Assembly (NCBI GenBank): GCA_029287195.1
Contig: JARFRN010000031.1
Location: 1-37,084, forward strand
Direction of reading: 5' to 3'
Length of the DNA stretch: 37,084 nt
DNA from: Acidimicrobiia bacterium
GTDB taxonomy: Bacteria; Actinomycetota; Acidimicrobiia; Spongiisociales; UBA5794
Position 1 is the first letter of the stretch; each line of letters starts with the position of its first letter. The notes under the pieces are model-generated. The model did no database searches. It saw nothing but the letters and a program-made list of their open reading frames with translations, and had not been told where the DNA came from. The translations under genes and the position numbers were made by a program. Of this stretch, positions 24,319-31,700 are shown one piece after another.

Positions 24319-25371
24319 CTATGTGACGGTGATGCGCCCTGTCGGCCCATCGGCAAACTGGCGAGCCACCACCCGACCAATGATCTCACCCTTCTCGCCT
24401 TCGTCCTCTAGAGCCTGCAGCAAAGCACCGACAAGAGGACCATCGACGGCGATGAGCAGGCCCCCGCTGGTTTGGGCATCGGCCAACAACAGCCGATCGG
24501 GTTCGGCGGCGTCACCAAGCCGGGTGAATCGGGCGGCTGCGGCGAGATTACGGCGAGTGCCTCCCGGAACCACGCCATCGACGGCGAGCCGGCGTACTCC
24601 GGGCAGCAGCGGAATCGCTGCGAGTTCGATCTCGGCACTGACCCCGCTGGCCCGAATGATCTCGCCGAGATGACCCAGAAGCCCAAAGCCGGTTACATCC
24701 GTGGCTGCAGTGACCCCGACGCGCCGCATCGCGCGCGCCGCACCGGCGTTGAGCCGCGCCATGCTTTCCACTGCGGTGGCGCGCTGAAGCTCTGAGGCAA
24801 CGCCACGCTTGATGGCCGTAGCGATCAGGCCGGTGCCGATCGGCTTCGTCAACACCAGCGCATCGCCCGGCCGGGCACCGGCATTGGTAATCACCTCCTC
24901 CGGGTGGACGACACCGGTTACTGCCAGCCCGTACTTGGGCTCCGTGTCGTCGATGCTGTGCCCGCCGACCAGTGCACACTCGGCCTCGGCCAGTACCGCA
25001 GCACCGCCTTCGATTACCTCCCCGAGGAGATCGAACGGCAGCTTGTCCCGCGGCCATCCCACCAGCTGCAGAGCGGTGAGCGGGGAGCCGCCCATCGCAT
25101 AGACGTCTGACAAGGCGTTGGCCGCGGCAATCCTGCCCCAATCGAATGCCTCGTCGACGATGGGGGTGAAGAAGTCAACCGTCTGGACGAGCGCTACTTC
25201 ATCGCTGATGCGATATACGCCGGCATCATCGGATCCGGCGATGCCGACGAGCACATCCTCTCCGGCGACGATTGATAGGTTGTTCAGGGGGCGCAGGACC
25301 TGCGCCAGCTCGTCAGGGCCGAGTTTGCACGCTCAACCGGCACCGTGCGAGAACGACGTGAGTCGCGTCAC
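24319..25371 (-). CDS. selD: Selenide, water dikinase (SelD), itself a selenoprotein: in-frame TGA at codon 13
   Basis: SelD makes selenophosphate from selenide and ATP. The ORF track starts at 25254 and lacks the active site. Reading upstream in frame gives VTRLTSFSHGAG, TGA (25335-25333), then ACKLGPDELAQVLRPL, which matches E. coli SHGAGCGCK with the catalytic Cys replaced by Sec and the essential Lys three residues on. The start is GTG 25371, with an excellent AAAGGAG ribosome site. The remaining domains (SDDAGVYRI, VQTVDFFTPIVD, AAANALSDVYAMGG, DVTGFGLLGHLGE, ADAQTSGGLL) are canonical. Total 350 residues. A SECIS-like hairpin lies 26 bases downstream of the TGA. The DUF62-like gene follows after 41 bases. 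Confidence 0.93.
25290..25306 (-). promoter_or_regulatory. Bacterial SECIS-like hairpin in selD mRNA
   Basis: The minus-strand RNA GGCGCAGGUCCUGCGCC folds into a 7-bp stem with a GUC loop, or a 6-bp stem around a GGUCC apex. The apical GGUC resembles the SelB-binding apex of the E. coli fdhF SECIS (GCAGGUCUGC). The apical GG begins about 33 bases after the UGA, within the usual range for bacterial SECIS elements. It lies wholly in the selD coding sequence. Confidence 0.7.
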
Positions 25372-25525
25372 CGAATCTCCTTTGCGGGCAATTGAGTGCA
25401 GTCTACGTCCGGGCGGGGAACACTCGGCTGGCCTGCGGTGCGCATGCAATGGGTCAGAAGCGGAAAATCAGTGGCCGACGGCGGACTAAGACGTGTAGTC
25501 GACTGGCTGTCGAGTCCGCGAAAGG

Positions 25526-25531
25526 TATATT
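25526..25531 (+). promoter_or_regulatory. Possible TATATT -10 box for a leader or small RNA
   Basis: TATATT is a good -10 match in the gap before mgtE, but no clear -35 is seen. A start near 25538 would give a short RNA ending at the terminator at 25568-25610. Confidence 0.3.
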
Positions 25532-25537
25532 CCAGGT

Positions 25538-25610
25538 TGCCGGGTGATTCACCACCACCCGGGTTTCCAACAGGCCCCCTCGTCCCCCCTGGGGGGCCTG
25601 TTGTTATTTG
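25538..25610 (+). ncRNA. Candidate small RNA or attenuated mgtE leader
   Basis: About 70 bases downstream of a TATATT box hold two consecutive hairpins: CCGGGTG with CACCCGG (25540-25562) and then a strong terminator whose loop contains six cytosines. There is no coding sequence. The architecture recalls actinobacterial 6C-type small RNAs, but only the second loop has the six Cs. It could instead be a premature-termination leader of mgtE, though I do not recognise the Mg-sensing M-box. A GCCCGC/GCGGGC hairpin lies just downstream (25621-25635). I see no open frame in the whole gap 25372-25802. Confidence 0.35.
25568..25610 (+). terminator. Strong rho-independent terminator with no plus-strand gene before it
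   Basis: A perfect 12-bp stem (CAACAGGCCCCC / GGGGGCCTGTTG) with a 12-base loop holding CCCCCC is followed by TTATTT on the plus strand. No plus-strand gene ends upstream; the nearest gene there is selD on the other strand. It must therefore stop a leader RNA or small RNA. Confidence 0.75.
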
Positions 25611-25787
25611 GAGCACAAATGCCCGCTGCGCGGGCGTCCCCCAGATGCCTAGGGAATGTCGCCGACGAACTCAGCGCTACCGGTGCCGGATCCGCCCGGC
25701 CGAGCGCGGCCTCGCATTCTTCGAGGTGTCCTGCGGACGCCTTCGAGCCCGGCTCCGCATCTCAGCGGTCCCCCCTTCGGTAGTGCC

Positions 25788-25793
25788 TAGTCT
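25788..25793 (+). promoter_or_regulatory. TAGTCT -10 box near the mgtE start
   Basis: TAGTCT is 9 bases before the mgtE ATG, and no ribosome site lies between. It may drive a near-leaderless mgtE transcript that bypasses the upstream terminator. Confidence 0.3.
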
Positions 25794-25802
25794 GTCGACA
25801 CC

Positions 25803-27194
25803 ATGAGACTCCCCTTCCAAACCAGCCTGAGCCGCCTGAGTCACCGGCTGCGTGAGCTCGCCCGCAATCGTCCTGAGGAGGCCGAGGAGTTTCTCGACAC
25901 CCACCAGGATGAGTGGGAAGAGATCGCCGAAACCGACCCCGGCTCGGCTGCGGACATCCTCGAGGCTCTCGACGAGGAAGACGCCGCCGACCTGCTGCAG
26001 GATCTCGATGCCGACGATGCGGCCGACGTCCTCGATCAGATGCGGGCTCCGGCAGCCGCCGACGTCATCGAGGAAATGAGCACCGCGGCAGCCGCCGAAC
26101 TCATTGCAGAGATGGAACCCGACCAAGCTGTAGACCTGTTGGCGGCGCTCGAGGAAGACGAGCTGCGAGACGAAGTCATTGCGGCTCTCGACCCTGATAT
26201 TCGGCTCGCGATCAACCGCCTGATCGTTTATCCACCCGACAGCGCAGGTGGCCTCATGACCACCGACTATGCCTCCCTCCAGTTGGGCATCACCAGCGGT
26301 GAGGCCATTGAGGCGCTGCGTCGCCTCCATGATGAGATCGGGTCCAATCTCACATACGTCTACGTCGTCGATGTGCAAGGCAAACTCGCCGGCGTGGTGC
26401 CATTTCGCGAACTGGTTTTTTCCAGACCGCATACCGGTCTGGACGAGATCATGCTTGCCGACCCGGTAGCCGTTACGGTCGACACAGACCGCGAGATCGT
26501 GGCCGAGCTGATCCAGCGGTACCACCTGATATCGCTGCCGGTGACCGACGTACAGGAGCATCTCGTCGGCATCGTCAAGGTCGACGAGGCGATGGAGGCC
26601 GCCCAAGCCGAGGCAACGGAAGACATCGCTCAGATGGTCGGCGCCGGCGCCGAAGAGACCGTCTATACCGAAGTCTCCGTTTCGGTCCGCCGCCGTATCC
26701 CTTGGATAGCCCTGAACCTCGTAATCGGGCTGTTGATCGCTCAGGTGATCGGCGTGTTCGAGGATTTGATCGAAGAGAAGGCAGTACTCGCCTCGTTCAT
26801 GCCGATGATTGCGCTGCTCGGTGGCAACTCAGGGGCGCAAAGCCTGGCTGTCGTCATCCGGGCCATGGCGGTCGGGTCGCTGCCCCCGGGCCGGGCCACC
26901 CGCGCGGTGCGCCGTGAGGCGGCAATTGGGGTGATCAACGGTGTAGTGATTGCAACCCTCTCGGGACTGCTGGGTGGTTTCGTAGCCCAGGACGCCGTAA
27001 TCGGTTTGGTCATCGGGATTGCCGTGTTCGCCAATCTCGTCGCCGCCGGCATCGTCGGCGCCTCCATCCCCATCATCCTGCGTCGCCTCGGCCAGGATCC
27101 GGCGTTGGCCTCGAACATCTTCCTGACAACGGTCACCGACATCGTCGGTTTCGGAGGCTTCCTTCTGACGGCCAAGCTGCTGCTCGGCTTGTAG
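25803..27194 (+). CDS. mgtE: MgtE-type magnesium transporter/channel
   Basis: The 463-residue protein has the MgtE order. An acidic superhelical N domain (about 15-130, repeated DPGSAADILEALDEED-like units) is followed by a CBS-domain pair (about 140-265) and a plug helix with acidic residues. Then come five membrane helices (about 290-463), including PMIALLGGNSGAQSLAVVIRA with the conserved pore Asn/Gly segment and a final DIVGFGGFLLTAKLLL. Mg2+ binding to the N and CBS domains gates the channel. The ATG has no ribosome site but a -10-like box nearby. It is preceded by a 431-base non-coding gap with a terminator, which suggests leader control. Confidence 0.95.
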   Translation: MRLPFQTSLSRLSHRLRELARNRPEEAEEFLDTHQDEWEEIAETDPGSAADILEALDEEDAADLLQDLDADDAADVLDQMRAPAAADVIEEMSTAAAAELIAEMEPDQAVDLLAALEEDELRDEVIAALDPDIRLAINRLIVYPPDSAGGLMTTDYASLQLGITSGEAIEALRRLHDEIGSNLTYVYVVDVQGKLAGVVPFRELVFSRPHTGLDEIMLADPVAVTVDTDREIVAELIQRYHLISLPVTDVQEHLVGIVKVDEAMEAAQAEATEDIAQMVGAGAEETVYTEVSVSVRRRIPWIALNLVIGLLIAQVIGVFEDLIEEKAVLASFMPMIALLGGNSGAQSLAVVIRAMAVGSLPPGRATRAVRREAAIGVINGVVIATLSGLLGGFVAQDAVIGLVIGIAVFANLVAAGIVGASIPIILRRLGQDPALASNIFLTTVTDIVGFGGFLLTAKLLLGL

Positions 27195-27211
27195 AAGAAC
27201 AAACCGGTCGG

Positions 27212-27748
27212 TCAAGACCCGAGTATCGCTACCCCGCTCTCCTCGAAGCGCCCCACGTAGACGATCCGGAAGCCTTCTTCGAGACGAGCAATGTAACTGT
27301 TGGCGAGTTCGGTGGCCTGCTCCTCGGTGGGCTCTTCGACAAAGAGAGCGTCGGCGGCAGCCTGCGTCTCAACAATGTGCGCCTCGAAGACGGGGGCGAA
27401 TTGTTCCACCAGATCGGACATCACGTTGTGGATGTCGATATCGGATAGCGACTCGTAAGTGTTGGGGTCGAGCAGCACTACAACCGTGTCGCCGTTCTCG
27501 CCTTCCTCTCGGCTGATGATCCGATACTCCGGGAATACCAGCTCGGGGGCCTCTGTGGTGGTTGTTGTCGTGGTGGTTGTTGTCGATGCAGCCGACGGGT
27601 CGGCATCGCCCCCGGCCGTGGCCAATGTGGTAATGGTGCCGGATTCGGCAGGTGTCGTGGTCGTGGTGTCGTCGGCTTCGTCGTCCCCGGAGCAGGACGC
27701 AGCCAGCAGGACGACCATTCCGAGAACCAGTATCTGCTTCAACCTCAC
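27212..27748 (-). CDS. Thr-rich lipoprotein of unknown function
   Basis: The 178-residue protein has a lipoprotein signal (MRLKQILVLGMVVLLAASC, lipobox LAASC) followed by acidic and Thr-rich low-complexity sequence with runs of 5 and about 10 Thr. A folded C-terminal part (about 68-178) begins FPEYRIISREEGENGDTVVVLLDP and ends FRIVYVGRFEESGVAILGS. It is probably anchored on the outer face of the membrane with a flexible Thr stalk. The start is GTG 27748, 6 bases after TAAAGT. It converges with mgtE (17-base gap). I do not recognise the folded domain. Confidence 0.75.
   Translation of the reverse strand: MRLKQILVLGMVVLLAASCSGDDEADDTTTTTPAESGTITTLATAGGDADPSAASTTTTTTTTTTEAPELVFPEYRIISREEGENGDTVVVLLDPNTYESLSDIDIHNVMSDLVEQFAPVFEAHIVETQAAADALFVEEPTEEQATELANSYIARLEEGFRIVYVGRFEESGVAILGS
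27555..27584. repeat. 15-bp tandem duplication in the lipoprotein Thr tract
   Basis: GTGGTGGTTGTTGTC occurs twice head-to-tail (27555-27569 and 27570-27584, plus-strand reading) inside codons for the Thr run. It is likely a slippage-generated, length-variable stalk. Confidence 0.8.
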
Positions 27749-27754
27749 GCCGCT

Positions 27755-27760
27755 ACTTTA
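27755..27760 (-). promoter_or_regulatory. TAAAGT -10 box of the leaderless lipoprotein gene
   Basis: TAAAGT lies 6 bases upstream of GTG 27748, with no ribosome site between. Confidence 0.5.
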
Positions 27761-27783
27761 CCCCGACAACGGAAATGCGCGAT

Positions 27784-28215
27784 CTAGCTATCTGCTTGCC
27801 ATTCGTCGTAGCCGACACCATCCATCCACCGTTCCGAGTTGACCACTGCAAATCGGGCCTTCACTTCCATGAATAGCTCCTCGGATGGAGCCTCATTCAG
27901 GCCGATCCGGGCGAGTTCCAGCGTCGGCCTCCAGGCACGAGGACCAAGTCCGATGTCGATTTTGGAGCGCCAGTCGTCGTGGTCGGCAACCTCGCTGGAA
28001 CCCGTCGACCAAAACGCAGCGAGCTTCTGCGCCGCGGTGAGGCTGCGGCGTACTTGACGAACCGCTTCCTTGGGGAGATCGGATACGTCTACCAGGGTAT
28101 CGGAGGCCCAATCGGCAAACGCCTGATCTCCCCAGGCCCCGGGATTGGTAACGACCGATTCGTAGAGAGCCTCGATGGCACGGATGAGCGACAGGTAAGT
28201 GGAGGCCGAGCTCAA
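27784..28215 (-). CDS. Conserved-looking hypothetical protein coupled to the class IV aminotransferase
   Basis: This 143-residue acidic, helical protein (LSSASTYLSLIRAIEALYES...DEWQADS) has several Trp residues and no signal peptide or recognised domain. The ORF track begins it far upstream at 28500, inside the aminotransferase gene. The TTG at 28215 overlaps the aminotransferase stop (TTGA), the coupling style used elsewhere in the window, and trims the frame to the non-overlapping part. The function is unknown; co-expression with the aminotransferase is likely. Confidence 0.6.
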   Translation of the reverse strand: MSSASTYLSLIRAIEALYESVVTNPGAWGDQAFADWASDTLVDVSDLPKEAVRQVRRSLTAAQKLAAFWSTGSSEVADHDDWRSKIDIGLGPRAWRPTLELARIGLNEAPSEELFMEVKARFAVVNSERWMDGVGYDEWQADS

Positions 28216-29045
28216 TCTGCGGTCTCCGCGGCAATCAACTCCTGGAGGCCCCCCATCAGCTTCTTGGTAAGGGGCCCAACCTCCTTGTCCACCTCGCCGA
28301 TCTTGACCACCGGCTGAAGCTCGCGCAGCGTTGACAACGCCATGACCTCGTCCGCGGCCAGCATACGCTCGAGCCGAAAGCGACCCTCCTTGATCGGGAT
28401 GCCAAGCTCGCGGGCTACCTCGAGGACGGCCTTGCGGGTAACCGATGCCAGAATCCCCAAACCCAGTTCGGGAGTCTCCAGCACCCCGTGATAGATCCAA
28501 GCCACTGTGTTGGTGGGGCCCTCGAGAACGTTCCCGCTGCGTCCGACGAGGAGCGCATCACCGAACCCCTCCGCCTTGGCGTGAATCCTGGCGGCAACAT
28601 TGGGCCCGTAGGACAGGGTCTTGGCACCGGTCAACTCGGACACGGCCCCATCGGGGTGCCAGGGTGCCTCAACAGGCAACAGGGACACCGTGTCGTCTAT
28701 TCGGGAGAGCGGCTCGGCAAACACAATGAAGCGCGCCCCCTCGCCGGTAGCGCGCTCGTCGGTCCCTCCTGTGGCGACCACACGCACGGTGCAATCGCCT
28801 AAGGCAGCTCTGTCCGCGACCCAGCGCTCCATCTTCTCCCGCGGTGGCAACTCGAGCCCGAGCGAGGCGGCCGATCGTTCGAGCCGGTCGAGATGCTCCC
28901 CCTGCCGGAATGCGGTCCCGTTGTAGGAGCGCAGAGTCTCGAAGCAGCCAAAGCCCCGGAGCAAGGCGATGTCGAATACAGAGATAGTGGCTAGGTGGGG
29001 ATTCACCCGCTGCCCATCTATGAGGACGTGGCCGATGAAGTTCAT
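28212..29045 (-). CDS. PLP-dependent class IV aminotransferase (aminodeoxychorismate lyase/BCAT type)
   Basis: The 277-residue protein has fold-type IV features. ISVFDIALLRGFGCFETLRSYNG and HLDRLERSAASLGL lie near the N-terminus, the catalytic Lys is in GAKTLSYGPNVAAR (Lys near 142), and ALLVGRSGNVLEGPTNTVAWI binds the cofactor phosphate. Such proteins are 4-amino-4-deoxychorismate lyases (folate pathway), branched-chain transaminases or D-amino acid transaminases. The short length and FETLR favour the lyase-like group, but no pabA/pabB is nearby. ATG 29045 (MNFIGHVLIDG) follows a TAACCT box by 7 bases; the track start at 29138 is too early. Confidence 0.85.
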   Translation of the reverse strand: MNFIGHVLIDGQRVNPHLATISVFDIALLRGFGCFETLRSYNGTAFRQGEHLDRLERSAASLGLELPPREKMERWVADRAALGDCTVRVVATGGTDERATGEGARFIVFAEPLSRIDDTVSLLPVEAPWHPDGAVSELTGAKTLSYGPNVAARIHAKAEGFGDALLVGRSGNVLEGPTNTVAWIYHGVLETPELGLGILASVTRKAVLEVARELGIPIKEGRFRLERMLAADEVMALSTLRELQPVVKIGEVDKEVGPLTKKLMGGLQELIAAETAD

Positions 29046-29052
29046 ACCATCG

Positions 29053-29058
29053 AGGTTA
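29053..29058 (-). promoter_or_regulatory. TAACCT -10 box of the leaderless aminotransferase gene
   Basis: TAACCT lies 7 bases before ATG 29045, with no ribosome site. It supports the shorter start. Confidence 0.45.
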
Positions 29059-29109
29059 CAGCGCCGGCCCTCCTGGTCTTGCGTATCTGAGGACCTCACG
29101 ACCACGAGT

Positions 29110-29758
29110 GTGCAAAAGGAGCGCGGTGGACTTCTCATTCAGTTCCTGGGCGGCTGGGACGGGATTCTGAACCGACTGCGGAAGGTTCGCCCGGTACATA
29201 GATACTCCGTGCTCCTGTTAGCCATCATGCTGGTCGCCGTCGCCGGTTGCTCCGGTGACTCTGCGATCGATGGTGTTGCCACCCTCGACGCCACCGTTCC
29301 CGCGATGAGGCGGCCGCTGCCACCGCCGATCCGGTGATAGATAGCGAACAGGGGGCCCTGGACCTTGCACAGTGCATGCGAGAGCACGGCGTCGCCATGA
29401 GTGATCCGACTGTTGATGCCGACGGCAACCTGCAACTCCTCCAATCGAGTTCGCGGGTTCACCGGACGTGGGCCTGGAAGCAGCGATAGCGGAGATGGAC
29501 GCGGGGTCCGCGGAATGCGACCACCACCTCCAGGGACTTGTGTTCGATGCAGCCAATCCCGGTTCGGACGTCGGATTGGAAGACGCAATGCTGGGGTACG
29601 CCGGCTGTATGCGGGAGCAGGGTATCGACATGCCCGACCCTGATTTGTCGAGCGGCATGATCCGGCTCGGCAAGGACGCGCCGGGCGAGATGGAAGAGTT
29701 CGAAGCCGCCCACGAGGAGTGCCGAGAGATTCTGGCCGGCGTCGAGATGGACTTCTAG
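29110..29758 (+). pseudogene. Frameshifted lipoprotein with two CMRE(H/Q)G-type repeats
   Basis: Three frames carry pieces of one protein. Frame A has a lipoprotein signal (VLLLAIMLVAVAGC, about 29209-29250) and then runs out at 29335-29337. Frame B, from about 29304, gives DEAAAATADPVIDSEQ and the repeat QCMREHGVAMSDPTVDADGNLQ. Frame C, from about 29441, gives EFAGSPDVGLEAAI, a second repeat GCMREQGIDMPDPDL and EECREILAGVEMDF to the stop at 29758. Each change is a -1 shift, as if one base were missing at about 29300 and again at about 29440. The true start is unclear; a strong ribosome site (AAAAGGAG) precedes a GTG at 29126 in yet another frame. It is either a decaying gene or assembly error. 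Confidence 0.7.
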
Positions 29759-30141
29759 CTCTTCCGCTCCTCGACTGCCGCGGCGAGGCCATCCAGGTCG
29801 GCAACCGTCACCGTTAGTCCGGGATGGTGCTTCATGCCGGGGAGTTGTGCCGGCAACGGCTCATGAAACGTGACACACACGCCGCCCTTTCGCGACGAGC
29901 CATACGTGAGGCCCTGGTCGACTGCGGAGCCGCGAACACCGATCGCCTTGTAGCCACGATAGGGACCGGTGATCTGCACGCAATCGATGTTGCTGAGCCG
30001 TGTGTCGGCGCTCCAGCGCCCGAACTTGGCGACAAACCGATCGTCGTCGGTGAGAGTCACCGATGCGTTGCCGGGGTGCACCCCGAGCCCGAGCAGGACG
30101 GGGCGGTAGAGCGGATCGAAGCGGAACAGGAAGGTCTCCAT
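29755..30141 (-). CDS. Hypothetical protein, 128 residues
   Basis: The small, mostly beta-looking protein METFLFRFDPLYRPVLLGLGVHPGNASVTL...AAAVEERKS has no signal peptide and no domain I can name. DDRFVAKFGRWSADTRLSNIDCVQITGPYRG suggests a compact PH-like or beta-sandwich fold, which is inference. ATG 30141 follows a TACATT box by 6 bases (GGTGGG between could also serve as ribosome site). The track start at 30321 overlaps the HAD gene and is unlikely. Its stop overlaps that of the lipoprotein pseudogene on the other strand. Confidence 0.65.
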   Translation of the reverse strand: METFLFRFDPLYRPVLLGLGVHPGNASVTLTDDDRFVAKFGRWSADTRLSNIDCVQITGPYRGYKAIGVRGSAVDQGLTYGSSRKGGVCVTFHEPLPAQLPGMKHHPGLTVTVADLDGLAAAVEERKS

Positions 30142-30147
30142 CCCACC

Positions 30148-30153
30148 AATGTA
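30148..30153 (-). promoter_or_regulatory. TACATT -10 box of the 128-residue hypothetical gene
   Basis: TACATT lies 6 bases before ATG 30141. GGTGGG occupies the spacer, so either leaderless or conventional initiation is possible. Confidence 0.4.
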
Positions 30154-30196
30154 GGCGTTTCCGGAAGGCCGCGAGTAGCAGTCGCCGCCTTTGGCA

Positions 30197-30202
30197 TATG
30201 AT
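30197..30202 (+). promoter_or_regulatory. TATGAT -10 box of the leaderless HAD-like gene
   Basis: TATGAT lies 6 bases before ATG 30209. It overlaps the ATG at 30191-30199 region proposed by the ORF track, which argues for 30209 as the start. Confidence 0.5.
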
Positions 30203-30208
30203 CGGGCA

Positions 30209-30715
30209 ATGGCCACGGTGCAGAAGCCGTACTTGCTGGTCGACGTTGACGGGGTTCTCTTGCCGTTCGTCTTCTGGTCGGCTCCACCGGGCTTCGTACT
30301 GCACACGGTGCGGGATTCCAACGGCCGGAATCAAGACGTTTGGTTGAACCCGGCACACGGCCTCTGGTTGCGCACACTGGGGAAACAGTTCGAGTTGGTG
30401 TGGGCGACAGGCTGGGAACACGCGGCGCCCCGACTGCTGGGTCCCCTGCTGGGTCTGCCGGCGATGCCGGTCATCGAGTTCACCCAGCCCCCGGTGCTCG
30501 GGGTCCCGCTGTGGAAGCTGCGGGACGTCGACGCCTACGTTGCCGACCAACCGGTGGCCTGGATCGACGACGACCTGGACATTGCAGTGGAGCGTTGGGC
30601 AAGCCGGCGAGCGCCTCCGACGCTGCTGATCAAGACGGAAAGCACACTGGGGCTCACCCGAGACCATGTCTCGGAGCTAATCGAGTTTGCCCAGCGGGTG
30701 GCCAACGCAGGCTGA
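30209..30715 (+). CDS. HAD-like hydrolase (secondary-structure HAD group)
   Basis: The 168-residue protein has HAD motif I (PYLLVDVDGVLLPF), motif II (FELVWATGWEHAAPRLL) and an acidic motif IV (QPVAWIDDDLDIAVERW), with Lys in LLIKTESTLGLT. No cap domain of note is present, so it probably acts on a macromolecule or small phosphoester. The start ATG 30209 lies 6 bases after TATGAT. It ends in a spacer that holds an imperfect inverted repeat (GCCTGG...CCAGGC, about 30720-30743). No other gene is seen in 30716-30953. Confidence 0.75.
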   Translation: MATVQKPYLLVDVDGVLLPFVFWSAPPGFVLHTVRDSNGRNQDVWLNPAHGLWLRTLGKQFELVWATGWEHAAPRLLGPLLGLPAMPVIEFTQPPVLGVPLWKLRDVDAYVADQPVAWIDDDLDIAVERWASRRAPPTLLIKTESTLGLTRDHVSELIEFAQRVANAG

Positions 30716-30953
30716 ACGCCTGGGGCGGGACCGCTCCAGGCCCGGGGAAGCAAGTTGCCATGACGCTGGGGCGTTGCGGGAGGTATGTGGCCCACTGTGT
30801 GCGTGCTGCGGTGCGTTTGGCAATATGGGCGATAGCGCAGTTCCGAGCGCCGGCATCTGGTCATGGGTGCGCCCCCCGGTAGATCGCTAGATCGCACTCT
30901 TTGCGATGCAACTGGGGACGCACCCAACAGTTGGGATGGCTCCTGCTCTATGC

Positions 30954-31700
30954 TCAGATGACGTCGCGACGGGTGACGGCGACGAGGCCGACGGCGGCAG
31001 GAGCGAAGGCCCATATCGACATGGCCGCGATCGCTGCTCCGGTTCCCGTGGTGGTGTCGACTCCGGAGACCACGTTGGCGAGTGTGCCGGGCACCCAGGG
31101 AGCCATTCCGCTCACCATTTGCATGGCTAGCGGTGGCAGGATGATCAGCAGGACGATGGTGCCGGTGACCGCACCGCCCGTGTTGCGTATGAGGGCGCCA
31201 ATCCCTGCACCGAGCACTGCTCCGGCGCCTCCTGCAAGAGTCGATGCCAGGAGGACCTGCAACAAACCAGCGGCCGACACCATGAACCCATAGTCGGTCG
31301 TGGAGAGCCCGATTGCCACAGAGCCGGCGCTCACAACGGCACCGCTGAGCCCGAGCACGCCGCCGGCAACAAAGGCCGCCGTGAATTGCGCAAGGACGGC
31401 GTGGGTACGACGCGGAGTGGTCAGGAAGGTGAGAACGACCGTGCCGTGACCGTATTCGCGGGCGATGGCGATGGCGCCGAATAGCCCCGCAATCACAAGG
31501 GCGTTCCCGGCAAAGGCCATCAGTGACTGCTGGTCGGCCGCGGTGGAGATGAAGGTCTTGCTGCCGTCCATGTCCGCACCGAAAGCCACCGCGATGGCGG
31601 TCGCCGCACCGATCACCACGAGCACGGCGAGAAACGTCAAAGGCATTCTTGTGCTGGTCAGCTTGCGGATTTCGGCCCGCACGGTTCGGAGCCAGTTCAT
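30954..31700 (-). CDS. ABC-2 type transporter permease
   Basis: The 248-residue protein has about six membrane helices in the ABC-2 pattern. A cytoplasmic start (MNWLRTVRAEIRKLTSTRMP) precedes TM1, then AIAREYGHGTVVLTFLTTPRR, the coupling segment characteristic of these permeases, follows before further helices. A final helix ends LVAVTRRDVI. It would form the channel of an exporter with the upstream ATPase, with which it overlaps by ATGA. The cargo is unknown; drug or lipid/antibiotic export is usual for this family. Confidence 0.88.
   Translation of the reverse strand: MNWLRTVRAEIRKLTSTRMPLTFLAVLVVIGAATAIAVAFGADMDGSKTFISTAADQQSLMAFAGNALVIAGLFGAIAIAREYGHGTVVLTFLTTPRRTHAVLAQFTAAFVAGGVLGLSGAVVSAGSVAIGLSTTDYGFMVSAAGLLQVLLASTLAGGAGAVLGAGIGALIRNTGGAVTGTIVLLIILPPLAMQMVSGMAPWVPGTLANVVSGVDTTTGTGAAIAAMSIWAFAPAAVGLVAVTRRDVI

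Noticed and set aside
25384-25570. Possible selC (tRNA-Sec) beside selD
   Set aside because: Looked on both strands for a tRNA-like T-arm, long variable arm and TCA anticodon. Found stems but no T-loop consensus or CCA-type end.
25500-25802. M-box magnesium riboswitch upstream of mgtE
   Set aside because: The conserved M-box core sequences could not be found; only generic hairpins and a terminator are present.
25677-26606. 309-residue minus-strand ORF opposite mgtE
   Set aside because: Antisense shadow of MgtE, caused by GC-rich codon bias.
30719-30743. Terminator after the HAD-like gene
   Set aside because: The inverted repeat is imperfect and no T tract follows, so it is mentioned only in the gene entry.
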